This document shows, one piece after another, positions 1 through 6,658 of a DNA stretch of 10,000 nt; position 1 is the first letter of the stretch, and every line of letters begins with the position of its first letter. The notes beneath the pieces were generated by a model. It was not told the origin of the DNA. It ran no database searches and saw only the letters and a list, made by a program, of their open reading frames with translations. The position numbers and the translations under genes are program-made. Source of the stretch: Thiobacillus sp. (lineage in GTDB: Bacteria; Pseudomonadota; Gammaproteobacteria; Burkholderiales; Thiobacillaceae); NCBI GenBank assembly GCA_020216925.1, contig JAIWOL010000094.1:1-10000 (forward strand), given 5' to 3'.

Positions 1-89
1 CCCCCACCCCGATCACGTCGGAAAGTTGATTAACCCAGGGGGTCAATTCCAGATGTCGTCAGGGGGTTAAATCTGCGTGTCGCTTGACA
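1..89. mobile_element. Terminus of an IS21-family-like insertion sequence (partial, runs off the left edge)
   Basis: Two adjacent imperfect 24-base direct repeats (37-60 and 61-84, 16 of 24 bases alike, both starting AGGGGGT and containing TGTCG) are followed by TTGACA at 84-89. On the minus strand the outer end reads TGTCAAG. Repeated blocks inside the terminus and a TG...CA end are known traits of IS21-family elements. The reading frame entering from the right (92-191) loses its natural-looking sequence at this point. No transposase coding is visible because only the tip lies in the window. The family assignment and exact boundary are inference. Confidence 0.5.
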
Positions 90-91
90 CC

Positions 92-191
92 CCCAGGCGA
101 TCTGGCTGTGCGGATCGAAATAAGTGGTCAATTGGGTGAACGCATTGCCCTCGGGTTGCAGGGTTGTGCGTACGGCTTGCAGATGCGCCAT
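92..191 (-). pseudogene. 5' fragment of an interrupted gene, possibly an RpfF-like enoyl-CoA hydratase
   Basis: A minus-strand frame opens with ATG at 191, preceded at good distance by GGAGAG, and reads MAHLQAVRTTLQ followed by GNAFTQLTTYFDP and QIAWG. It then runs into the IS-like terminus, and the fused frame stops at 30. The phrase 'QLTTYFDP...IAW' resembles the N-terminus of DSF-synthase-like (RpfF) crotonase-family proteins, which continue with a proline-rich PRPCF segment; that segment is missing here because of the break. About 33 native codons remain, so the catalytic crotonase fold is absent and the product is presumably non-functional. The fragmentary state is well supported. The family name rests on a short stretch and is tentative. 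Confidence 0.45.
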
Positions 192-354
192 GTCTCTCTC
201 CAAGGATAGCTGCCAGGGGCCGGCACAGACCGGTCGCCACAGGCTAACGCGAGCGGGACAAGGACTCAAGCATGTAACGATGAATTTTTGTGCAGTCCAT
301 ATCTTGCTGCGCGTAACCTTCGGATGCCCCTTATCTTGTGGCAATACGCCGGGG
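192..354. other. Intergenic region between the interrupted gene and the permease gene
   Basis: These 163 bases lie upstream of the truncated gene and downstream of the permease stop. I see the GGAGAG ribosome site of the truncated gene near 192-200 but no convincing -35/-10 pair and no hairpin with a T-run that would end the permease transcript. Confidence 0.5.
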
Positions 355-1164
355 TCAGAGCGTCCACGCCATGCGTATGGCCAGCACGGCCAGCAACACT
401 GCGAAAACACGCTTCAGTTTGCGTACCGGCAGCCGGTGCGTGGTACGCGCGCCCAGGGGGGCGGTGAGCACACTGCCCAGAACAATCCCGCCCAGGGCAG
501 GCAGGTACACAAAACCCAGACTGCCGGCGGGCAAACCGGAATGGGCCCATCCGCCGACGAGGTACCCAACGGTGCCCGCCAGTGCAATGGGAAAGCCGAT
601 CGCCGCCGAGGTGGCAATGGCGCGATGCAGGGGTATGTTGTGCCATAGCATGAACGGCACCGAGAGCGTGCCACCGCCGATGCCGACCCAGCTCGACACC
701 GCACCGATCACGCCGCCGGCAGCCATGCTGCGCACGCTGCCAGGCATGGACCGATGCGCTGCCGGCTTGAAATCCAGCCACATCTGGATCGCCGCATAGG
801 CAAGAAAAACGACAAAGAACAGTTTCAGAATCTGCCCCGGCACCCTGGCCGCCAGCAGGGCGCCGGCCAGGGTGCCAACCAGCGCTCCGCCGGCAATCCG
901 GCGCACCACCTGCCATTCGACCGCCCCATGCCGGTGATGGGCACGCACACTGGACAGCGAGGTGAAGACAATCACGGCAAGCGAGGTGCCCAGCGCGATC
1001 TGGGCTTCAATCCCGGGGGCCAGTCCGGCCGCATGCAGTTGCACGATCAGCACCGGGACGATGATCAGGCCGCCGCCCACGCCCAGCAGGCCGGCAACAA
1101 ATCCGGTCGCCAGCCCCAGGATGAAGTAGCCCGCCAGCAGGCTGGGGGCCAGGTCCGGGATCAC
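355..1164 (-). CDS. TauE/SafE family membrane permease (sulfite exporter-like)
   Basis: Predicted 269-residue integral inner-membrane protein of the TauE/SafE (DUF81) family, whose members move sulfite, sulfoacetate or related organosulfur anions; the substrate here is unknown. The family signature appears twice, as expected from its internal duplication: GLLGVGGGLIIVP near residues 24-36 and WVGIGGGTLSVP near 160-171. Hydrophobic segments run through the length (about eight), with a basic KLKR loop before the last one. The start is taken as GTG at 1164 because it overlaps the stop of the EVE-domain gene by four bases (GTGA), a typical sign of translational coupling. A longer frame reaching 1449 merely reads through the EVE gene in another frame. 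Likely co-transcribed with argB and the EVE gene. Confidence 0.85.
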   Translation of the reverse strand: MIPDLAPSLLAGYFILGLATGFVAGLLGVGGGLIIVPVLIVQLHAAGLAPGIEAQIALGTSLAVIVFTSLSSVRAHHRHGAVEWQVVRRIAGGALVGTLAGALLAARVPGQILKLFFVVFLAYAAIQMWLDFKPAAHRSMPGSVRSMAAGGVIGAVSSWVGIGGGTLSVPFMLWHNIPLHRAIATSAAIGFPIALAGTVGYLVGGWAHSGLPAGSLGFVYLPALGGIVLGSVLTAPLGARTTHRLPVRKLKRVFAVLLAVLAIRMAWTL

Positions 1165-1616
1165 AAATGCTTGACGATGAAGTTGTATTCGGCGGGATCT
1201 ACCGGCGTGATCGACAGGCGGTTGCCGCGCTGCATCAAGCGCATGTTGGCAAGCTCGGGGTAGCCGCGCATTTCCGCCAGCGGCATCAGCCGGGTCTTTT
1301 TCACCAGCTGCACGTCCACGTTGAACCAACGCGGATTTTCGCGCGTAGCCTTGGGGTCGAAATATTTGCTGGCGGGATCGAACTGGGTTTCGTCGGGATA
1401 GGCCAGTTTCGATACCCGGGCCAGCCCGGCCACGCCCGGCTCGGCGCACGAGGAATGATAAAACAGCACCTTGTCGCCCACCCGCATCTGGTCGCGCATG
1501 AAATTGCGCGCCTGATAGTTGCGGATGCCATACCAGGCAACGCTTTGATCGGGAAAACCGGCAAGGTCGTCAATGCTGACGTCGCCGGGCTCGGATTTCA
1601 TCAGCCAGTAGCGCAT
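1161..1616 (-). CDS. EVE domain-containing protein
   Basis: A 151-residue protein matching the full length of the bacterial EVE family (related to human THYN1 and distantly to PUA/YTH folds), thought to bind modified bases in nucleic acids. Typical phrases are the opening MRYWLMKSEP, the segment WYGIRNYQARNFM (residues ~28-40), VGDKVLFYHSS (~47-57), and PRWFNVDV (~95-102). It starts 31 bases after argB on the same strand and overlaps the TauE-like gene by four bases, so the three are probably one operon. The ribosome site is weak. The 10-mer AGCCAGTAGC occurs both inside the start (1603-1612) and just upstream (1623-1632). The biological target is unknown. Confidence 0.88.
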   Translation of the reverse strand: MRYWLMKSEPGDVSIDDLAGFPDQSVAWYGIRNYQARNFMRDQMRVGDKVLFYHSSCAEPGVAGLARVSKLAYPDETQFDPASKYFDPKATRENPRWFNVDVQLVKKTRLMPLAEMRGYPELANMRLMQRGNRLSITPVDPAEYNFIVKHL

Positions 1617-1647
1617 GGGAAAAGCCAGTAGCAGTGGGGAATGGGGG

Positions 1648-2562
<915 letters not shown>

Positions 2563-2570
2563 TTACGCCA

Positions 2571-2597
2571 AGAAAAAGGCGGCGCGCGGCCGCCTTT
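2571..2597 (-). terminator. Rho-independent terminator of the hsp20 gene
   Basis: A perfect 9-base-pair stem (2575-2583 with 2589-2597, core GGCGGC/GCCGCC) with a 5-base loop is followed on the minus strand by a T-run (TTTTTCT, 2571-2577). It sits 18 bases past the hsp20 stop and before argB, so it should separate the stress gene from the biosynthetic one. Confidence 0.85.
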
Positions 2598-2614
2598 ACC
2601 CGGTCAAGCCGGCT

Positions 2615-3037
2615 TTACTGGATGCTGATGCGCCTGGCGGCAGTTGCAGCCTTCTTCGGCAGCATCAGTTCCAGCACGCCATCCTGATATTTTGCCGACG
2701 CCGCGGTTTCGTCCACTTCATGCTCCAGCGCGAAACTGCGGCTTACCCTGCCGGCATATCGCTCGCGGCGCAGCACTTTTTCGCCTTCCTTCTGCTCGGC
2801 GTGTTTCTTCACCTCGGCGCTGATCGACACGGTATTGCCATCGATGGTGACATGGATATCGTCCTTGGCCACGCCCGGCATGTCGGCGTGGACGGCATAG
2901 GCTTTATCATCTTCTTTCACATCCATGCGAATCTGCGGCATGTCCCTGTCCATCTGCACCGGACGCAAGAATCCGCGAAACAGGGTATCGAGGGCATCGG
3001 TTCCCTCGAAGGGATCGTAGCGGGTGATACGGCTCAT
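2615..3037 (-). CDS. Hsp20/alpha-crystallin family small heat-shock protein
   Basis: A 140-residue ATP-independent holdase chaperone that binds unfolding proteins. The alpha-crystallin domain spans about residues 35-128, with the phrases ADMPGV (51-56), the strand ERYAGRVSRSFAL (92-104) and GVLELMLPKK (120-129). The C-terminal RISIQ (136-140) supplies the I-x-I motif that docks into a neighbouring subunit during oligomer assembly. The start at 3037 is chosen over an upstream in-frame ATG (3172) because AAGGAG lies seven bases before it and the alternative would include the promoter. A sigma-32-type promoter lies upstream and a strong terminator downstream, so it is probably a single-gene heat-shock unit, divergent from the ECF sigma gene. 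Confidence 0.95.
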   Translation of the reverse strand: MSRITRYDPFEGTDALDTLFRGFLRPVQMDRDMPQIRMDVKEDDKAYAVHADMPGVAKDDIHVTIDGNTVSISAEVKKHAEQKEGEKVLRRERYAGRVSRSFALEHEVDETAASAKYQDGVLELMLPKKAATAARRISIQ

Positions 3038-3075
3038 GACATTCTCCTTGCATTTGAGGTTTGCGGGTAAACACC

Positions 3076-3104
3076 ACATGGCTGCTGCGACTCCTGGTTT
3101 CAAG
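3076..3104 (-). promoter_or_regulatory. Sigma-32 (heat-shock) type promoter for hsp20
   Basis: On the minus strand CTTGAAA (3098-3104) is followed after 14 bases by AGCCATGT (3076-3083). This fits the known sigma-32 consensus CTTGAAA / CCCCATNT at the right spacing, missing two bases at the start of the -10. It would start transcription near 3069, about 30 bases before the hsp20 ATG. Confidence 0.7.
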
Positions 3105-3170
3105 AGGCCGCTTGTAGCTTTGCTTGCCTGCATCCAGAATGCTCGCATCTGCGTATTTCGGAACAGGCAC

Positions 3171-3737
3171 ATGACGCACAGACTCGACGCGCATACCTGG
3201 CTGGCCGAACACGGCGACTATCTGTTCCGCGTAGCCAGACGGCAACTGCATTCCGACGAACTGGCCGAGGATGCGGTACAGGACACGCTTCTTGCAGCCT
3301 TGTCCGCCCAGCAACGCTATGCAGGTGACGCCAGCCCGCGCACCTGGCTCGTGGGCATACTCAAGCACAAGATCGTCGACATCATCCGGCGGCGCGTGCG
3401 CGAGGTGGAACTACCCCGGGACGAAACAGGCGAAGAAGCCGTCGATGCCCTGTTCAGGCAGGACGGTCATTGGGCCGAACCGCTCCGCGACTGGGGAAAC
3501 CCGCAGACCGAGGCGGAACTGGGGCAACTGCGGCGTGTGCTGGAAGCATGTGCAGACCGCCTCAAACCGGTCATGGCGCAAGTATTCAGCCTGCGGGAAG
3601 CCGGCGGCATGGACACGGAGGAAATTTGTAAGGAACTGGGCATCACCCCGACCAACTGCTGGGTTTTGCTGCATCGCGCACGACTGTTCATGCGGCAGTG
3701 CCTGGAATCGAACGGTTATTCAGGAGCGGGGGCATGA
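3171..3737 (+). CDS. ECF-type (extracytoplasmic function) RNA polymerase sigma factor
   Basis: A 188-residue group-4 sigma factor that would direct RNA polymerase to a small stress regulon. Region 2 lies at about residues 14-75 (DYLFRVARRQL, ELAEDAVQDTLLAAL, then TWLVGILKHKIVDIIRR, the -10 recognition part). Region 4 lies at about 125-180 (VFSLREAGGMDTEEICKELGITP followed by TNCWVLLHRARL, the -35-binding helix-turn-helix). The linker is acidic. The ATG at 3171 gives the normal family length; a longer frame from 3024 would read back through the divergent promoter region. Its stop overlaps the start of the anti-sigma gene (ATGA). Sigma factors of this kind next to DUF692/DUF2063 genes are known from Neisseria (RpoE with MseR) and Haemophilus. 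Autoregulation and control of the downstream peptide operon are inferred. It carries four cysteines (126, 153, 163, 177). Confidence 0.93.
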   Translation: MTHRLDAHTWLAEHGDYLFRVARRQLHSDELAEDAVQDTLLAALSAQQRYAGDASPRTWLVGILKHKIVDIIRRRVREVELPRDETGEEAVDALFRQDGHWAEPLRDWGNPQTEAELGQLRRVLEACADRLKPVMAQVFSLREAGGMDTEEICKELGITPTNCWVLLHRARLFMRQCLESNGYSGAGA

Positions 3738-3988
3738 AATGGGTGACGACGTGCAAGGAAACGACCGAGCTTGCTTCGCGTGCCATGGATGCGCGCTTGT
3801 CCTTCGGCGAGCGGCTGGCGTTACGGATACACCTGGCAATCTGCACCAATTGCTCGCGTTTTGCCCGACAGATAGAAGACATGCGCAAGGCTTTGCGTAT
3901 GGACGCAACAGACGATGCGGGGGCGGGCCTGTCTGAAGCAGCCCGTCAACGCATCGAAACCGAATTGCAGAACAAGCTCGATCGTTGA
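3734..3988 (+). CDS. Short soluble zinc-finger (ZAS/zf-HC2) anti-sigma factor
   Basis: An 84-residue protein expected to hold the upstream ECF sigma factor inactive. It has the H-x3-C-x2-C signature of zinc-containing anti-sigma factors (H33, C37, C40) and an upstream cysteine, C7, in place for a fourth ligand. No membrane segment is present, unlike RseA-type anti-sigmas, so it should act in the cytoplasm, as ChrR- or RsrA-type proteins do, and could release the sigma factor when the cysteines are oxidised or bind another metal (inference). The ATG at 3734 overlaps the sigma stop by four bases and is preceded by AGGAGCGGGGG, which supports coupled, stoichiometric production. A longer frame from 3698 lies inside the sigma gene and is unlikely to be used. 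Confidence 0.88.
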   Translation: MKWVTTCKETTELASRAMDARLSFGERLALRIHLAICTNCSRFARQIEDMRKALRMDATDDAGAGLSEAARQRIETELQNKLDR

Positions 3989-4007
3989 GCCTTTTGCAGG
4001 AAGCCGG

Positions 4008-4033
4008 GTAACCGGTCGATGTAGTTGTTAACC
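4008..4033 (+). promoter_or_regulatory. Candidate promoter/operator of the peptide operon (TAACC direct repeat)
   Basis: The 66-base gap before the peptide gene contains GTAACC (4008-4013) and TTAACC (4028-4033), whose TAACC cores are exactly 20 bases apart, about two helical turns. GTAACC resembles the -35 element reported for some ECF sigma factors that control such operons. No clear matching -10 was found, so it may instead be an operator or chance. Confidence 0.3.
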
Positions 4034-4054
4034 ATCCATTTAGGAGAGAAAACC

Positions 4055-4393
4055 ATGTCCAAAAAATCCCTGATCGCAGCTGCTGTCGGCACCGCTTTTG
4101 TCGCCGGCATGTCCGCCGCACCCATCGCCGCCGCCGAAAATCCCTTCGCACTCTCGGCGCTGTCGTCCGGCTACCAGGTCGCCGACAACCAAAAAGCCAA
4201 GGAAGGCAAGTGTGGCGAAGGCAAGTGCGGCGGCGACAAGGCCAAGGCCAAGGAAGGCAAATGCGGCGAAGGCAAGTGCGGCGGCGACAAGGCCAAGGCC
4301 AAGGAAGGCAAGTGCGGCGAAGGCAAGTGCGGCGCCAAGGCCAAGGCCAAGGAAGGCAAATGCGGCGAAGGCAAGTGCGGCGCCAAGAAATAA
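4055..4393 (+). CDS. hvfA: HvfA/bufferin-like RiPP precursor with eight EGKCG motifs
   Basis: A 112-residue exported peptide precursor. Residues 1-27 form a classical Sec signal peptide (KK, hydrophobic stretch, A25-A26-A27 before E28). A short linker (28-49) precedes a Lys/Gly/Cys-rich core holding eight EGKCG motifs, at 50, 55, 67, 72, 84, 89, 100 and 105, arranged as four pairs. All eight cysteines (53, 58, 70, 75, 87, 92, 103, 108) are in these motifs and there are none elsewhere. In HvfA and bufferins such cysteines are converted by the MNIO enzyme and its partner into copper-binding rings (oxazolone-thioamide or thiooxazole in published cases); the same is inferred here. The start at 4055 has AGGAGA at proper distance. 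The modifying genes follow directly. Proposed role: secreted copper sequestration under metal stress. The chemistry is not proven by sequence. Confidence 0.85.
   Translation: MSKKSLIAAAVGTAFVAGMSAAPIAAAENPFALSALSSGYQVADNQKAKEGKCGEGKCGGDKAKAKEGKCGEGKCGGDKAKAKEGKCGEGKCGAKAKAKEGKCGEGKCGAKK
4202..4390 (+). repeat. In-frame tandem repeat encoding the EGKCG core
   Basis: Four near-identical units begin at 4202, 4253, 4304 and 4352, with periods of 51, 51 and 48 bases; the last unit is cut short by the stop. Each unit encodes a pair of EGKCG motifs; the first three end in a GDKAKAK- or AKAKAK-type spacer and the last in AKK. Differences are nearly all third-base changes (for example TGT for the first cysteine and TGC for the rest), and one codon is missing from the third spacer. 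The units probably arose by recent tandem duplication. Confidence 0.95.
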
Positions 4394-4402
4394 GCTGACG
4401 TC

Positions 4403-5257
4403 ATGACTCCCCGCCCCCCCTCGGGTGCGGGGCTCGGGTTTCGGCGCGAAATGCTGCCTGCGCTGAACACCCGGGTACCCGACGCCATCGGTTTTTTCGA
4501 GCTCGCGCCAGAAAACTGGATCGAGCTTGGCGGTCTGCATGCACGCGATCTGCGCCGCTTCACGGAGCGCCACCCCTTTGTCTGCCACGGCCTGTCGCTC
4601 TCACTTGGCGGCATCACGCCGCTCGACGAACTGCTGCTGGTCAAAATCCGTCAATTCATGGACGCGCACGGCATCGCGCTCTACACCGAACACCTTTCGT
4701 ATTGCTCGGACGACGGCCATCTCTATGACCTGCTGCCGATTCCCTTCACCGAAGACGCGGTGAAATACGTGGCCGCCCGCATCCGTCGCGCACAGGACAT
4801 CCTCGAACGCCGCATCGCCATTGAAAACGCCTCGTACTACACCCCTTCTCCCATTGCGGAGATGGACGAACCCGCGTTCATACGCGCGGTTCTCGAAGAA
4901 GCCGACTGCGATCTGCATCTCGACGTGAACAACGTTTATGTCAACAGCGTCAACCATCGGTATGACCCTGTCGAATTTTTACAGGCGATGCCATCCGAGC
5001 GCATCGTTTACATGCACATGGCCGGGCATTACAACGAGGCCCCCGACCTCATCGTCGACACGCACGGAGCCGACGTGATCGAGCCCGTCTGGTCGCTGCT
5101 CGATGCGGCGTACCGCATTCATGGCGTTGCGCCCACCCTGCTCGAGCGTGATTTCAACATCCCCCCTCTTCATGAACTGGTGCATGAGGTCGAACGCATC
5201 GCCGGCATCCAGCGCCAGCACAGACAAATCGATGAGCCAATCCGTCGCGCGTCCTGA
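4403..5257 (+). CDS. hvfB: MNIO (DUF692) family peptide-modifying oxidase, HvfB/BufB-like
   Basis: A 284-residue TIM-barrel multinuclear non-heme iron-dependent oxidase expected to modify the EGKCG cysteines of the preceding peptide together with the following DUF2063 protein, in the cytoplasm before export. Family phrases in order: GLGFRREM (10-17), FFELAPENW (31-39), [10 protein letters not shown] (61-70), YTEHLSYC (94-101), IENASYY (140-146), [10 protein letters not shown] (173-182), MHMAGHY (204-210), DTHG (219-222) and LLERD (246-250). Probable iron ligands lie among H62, E96/H97, E141, D174/N176, H205/H209, D219/H221 and E248, all present, so the enzyme looks intact. The start lies nine bases after the peptide stop, in the same frame, with no good ribosome site and a GC-rich hairpin just inside the gene, suggesting lower yield than the peptide. 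Confidence 0.92.
   Translation: MTPRPPSGAGLGFRREMLPALNTRVPDAIGFFELAPENWIELGGLHARDLRRFTERHPFVCHGLSLSLGGITPLDELLLVKIRQFMDAHGIALYTEHLSYCSDDGHLYDLLPIPFTEDAVKYVAARIRRAQDILERRIAIENASYYTPSPIAEMDEPAFIRAVLEEADCDLHLDVNNVYVNSVNHRYDPVEFLQAMPSERIVYMHMAGHYNEAPDLIVDTHGADVIEPVWSLLDAAYRIHGVAPTLLERDFNIPPLHELVHEVERIAGIQRQHRQIDEPIRRAS
4409..4432 (+). promoter_or_regulatory. GC-rich hairpin at the start of the MNIO gene
   Basis: CCCCGC (4409-4414) pairs with GCGGGG (4427-4432), with further C/G pairing possible inside the 12-base loop. It begins four bases after the ATG. It has no T-run, so it is not a standard terminator. It could reduce translation of the enzyme relative to the abundant peptide (inference). 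Confidence 0.4.
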
Positions 5258-5996
5258 TTTCCAGCGCTACCAGTTGGCCTTTACCGCGCACATCCGCGAC
5301 CCGCAGGCCAACCCGCGCCCGCCCGGCGTGGAAGCGCGTCGCATCAATATCTACAAGGATCTGCTCTACAACAACGTGGAAGGGTTTTTGCTGGCGTGTT
5401 TTCCGGTTCTGCGGCGAACGCTGGGGGCACGCAAATGGACCCGCATGGTGCGCGTGTTCTTTGCCACGCATCGCTGCCACACACCCTATTTCCGGCAAAT
5501 TCCGGATGAATTCATGCAGTTTCTGCAATCCGAATGGACGCCGCCCGACGACTACCCGCCCTGGCTCGTTTCCCTGGCACATTACGAATGGATCGAGCTG
5601 GTGCTGTCCGTTTCAAACCGGGTGCCCGAGCGCACGTTCGATCCGGCCGGCGACCTGTTGACCGGCAAGCCTCTGCTCAATCCTGTTCTCGCCAATCTGC
5701 GCTACGACTGGCCGGTGCACCGTATCGCCCCGCGGCGCAAATTTGCCCCCGCCGAAACCTTCCTGTTGGTTTACCGAGACGCTGACGATTCGGTGCGCTT
5801 CGACGAGATCAATGCCTTCACCGCCCGGCTGCTGGCCCTGCTGGAAGAGGGTTCGAGCACCGGACGTGCCGCGCTCGACACCCTGGCCGCCGAAAGCCGC
5901 CACCCCGACCCGGAATTGATTATCCGTGCCGGTCGCGACTTGCTGGAAGACCTGCGCCGCCGGGGAGCCATCCTCGGCGCCTGCATCGATCAGTGA
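5232..5996 (+). CDS. hvfC: DUF2063 partner protein of the MNIO enzyme, HvfC/BufC-like
   Basis: A 254-residue protein of the DUF2063 family, which works with MNIO enzymes, probably by binding the precursor peptide and presenting it. The N-terminal helical domain shows the family phrases [18 protein letters not shown] (37-54), [10 protein letters not shown] (56-65), [12 protein letters not shown] (76-87), IPDEFMQFL (90-98) and [11 protein letters not shown] (115-125). The C-terminal half (about 160-254) is more variable, containing a short beta-type segment and then a winged-helix-like region (peptide binding inferred from studied homologues). The ATG at 5232 overlaps the MNIO gene by 26 bases, indicating coupled translation. 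Its stop overlaps the convergent copper-chaperone gene by seven bases. No DoxX-type membrane gene follows on this strand, although many related operons have one. Confidence 0.9.
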   Translation: MSQSVARPDFQRYQLAFTAHIRDPQANPRPPGVEARRINIYKDLLYNNVEGFLLACFPVLRRTLGARKWTRMVRVFFATHRCHTPYFRQIPDEFMQFLQSEWTPPDDYPPWLVSLAHYEWIELVLSVSNRVPERTFDPAGDLLTGKPLLNPVLANLRYDWPVHRIAPRRKFAPAETFLLVYRDADDSVRFDEINAFTARLLALLEEGSSTGRAALDTLAAESRHPDPELIIRAGRDLLEDLRRRGAILGACIDQ

Positions 5997-6442
5997 TGAT
6001 GGCCGTGCGGCATCCCTCCCGTGCCAGGCGCACGGGCCGTTGCCTTGATGTCCACCGTCTGCCGCTTGCCCCCCGATTCGATGGTGAGGGTCAGCGGCAC
6101 GCTCTCGCCCGCCACGATAGGCTGCTTCAGGTTCATCAGCATGATGTGATATCCGCCCGGCTCCAGGCTGACCGGCTTGCCCTTGGGCAGGTCGATGAAC
6201 TTGATTTCACGCATGCGCATCACATCGCCGTCCATCTTCATCTCATGGATTTCGACGCGCGAGATGGCAGCACTGGTCACGCCGACCAGTTTTGCATCGG
6301 TGTCTGAGCGGATTTTCATGTAGGCACCGCTGACCTTCTGCCCCGCAACGGTGGCCCGCACCCAGGCATCGGTCACACGCACCTCGGCAGCCTGAGCCAA
6401 CGCACTCGCGAACAGCGCAGCAATGAGCAAGGGGATCTTCAT
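5990..6442 (-). CDS. PCu(A)C-type periplasmic copper(I) chaperone
   Basis: A 150-residue exported protein of the PCuAC (DUF461) family, which delivers Cu(I) to the CuA or CuB site of cytochrome oxidase. Signal peptide at residues 1-19 (MKIPLL..., cleavage near AQAA-EV). The copper motif is complete and exactly spaced: H66, then M77 (x10), then H99 (x21), then M101 (H-x-M), with M68 and M75 nearby. The tail MPHGHHH adds a His-rich site that could bind Cu(II), as in several homologues. The start at 6442 has GGAG upstream. A very long upstream extension of this frame overlaps the sensor kinase antisense and is not real. The gene converges on the DUF2063 gene with a seven-base overlap and is divergent from the RegB-like kinase. 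Its presence beside the peptide operon supports a copper theme. Confidence 0.93.
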   Translation of the reverse strand: MKIPLLIAALFASALAQAAEVRVTDAWVRATVAGQKVSGAYMKIRSDTDAKLVGVTSAAISRVEIHEMKMDGDVMRMREIKFIDLPKGKPVSLEPGGYHIMLMNLKQPIVAGESVPLTLTIESGGKRQTVDIKATARAPGTGGMPHGHHH

Positions 6443-6478
6443 GAAAACTCCGGAATAGGGTGTCTGCGACATTGTCAC

Positions 6479-6506
6479 ACGAACAGAGCGTCCTGCACCT
6501 GTTCGT
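6479..6506. promoter_or_regulatory. Inverted repeat in the divergent intergenic region (possible operator)
   Basis: ACGAACAG (6479-6486) and CTGTTCGT (6499-6506) form a perfect 8-base inverted repeat around a 12-base spacer, 37 bases upstream of the copper-chaperone start. Half-site centres are 20 bases apart, which suits a dimeric regulator. The regulator is unknown; no clear -35/-10 pair was found for either flanking gene. Confidence 0.4.
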
Positions 6507-6658
6507 CTCTTGCACAAAAACCCCGCATCGCGCGGATATATGGCGGCAAGCAAGGCAGGTGTAGCGCCCTGCCACTCTAGTCGCCGCGCACCCGCCTCAC
6601 AATGAGACAAATTGCCGCAGCCGCAGCAGGGACGAGGCGGCGCATTACAATCCCGCCC

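Noticed and set aside
3024..3170. N-terminal extension of the ECF sigma factor to 237 codons
   Set aside because: It would cover the divergent hsp20 promoter and the start of hsp20 and makes the protein longer than its family; the ATG at 3171 fits family length.
4202..4390. Tandem repeat that might suggest a CRISPR array or a non-coding repeat
   Set aside because: The units are contiguous, lack unique spacers, keep frame throughout and encode the conserved EGKCG motif inside a gene with signal peptide and ribosome site.
4040..4588. Minus-strand frame across the repeat
   Set aside because: Gives an Ala/Leu/Phe repeat that simply mirrors the peptide gene, with no start signal or family match.
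6018..6036. Perfect 7-base hairpin CCCGTGC/GCACGGG just past the DUF2063 stop, considered as a terminator
   Set aside because: No T-run follows on either strand, and it lies inside the coding end of the copper chaperone.
6479..6506. Inverted repeat considered as a LexA box
   Set aside because: Half-sites are in the order ACAG...CTGT rather than CTGT...ACAG, and spacing differs.
6646..6651. TACAAT close before the RegB-like start, considered as a -10 promoter element
   Set aside because: No matching -35 at suitable distance; the TTGCCG at 6612 is too far away.
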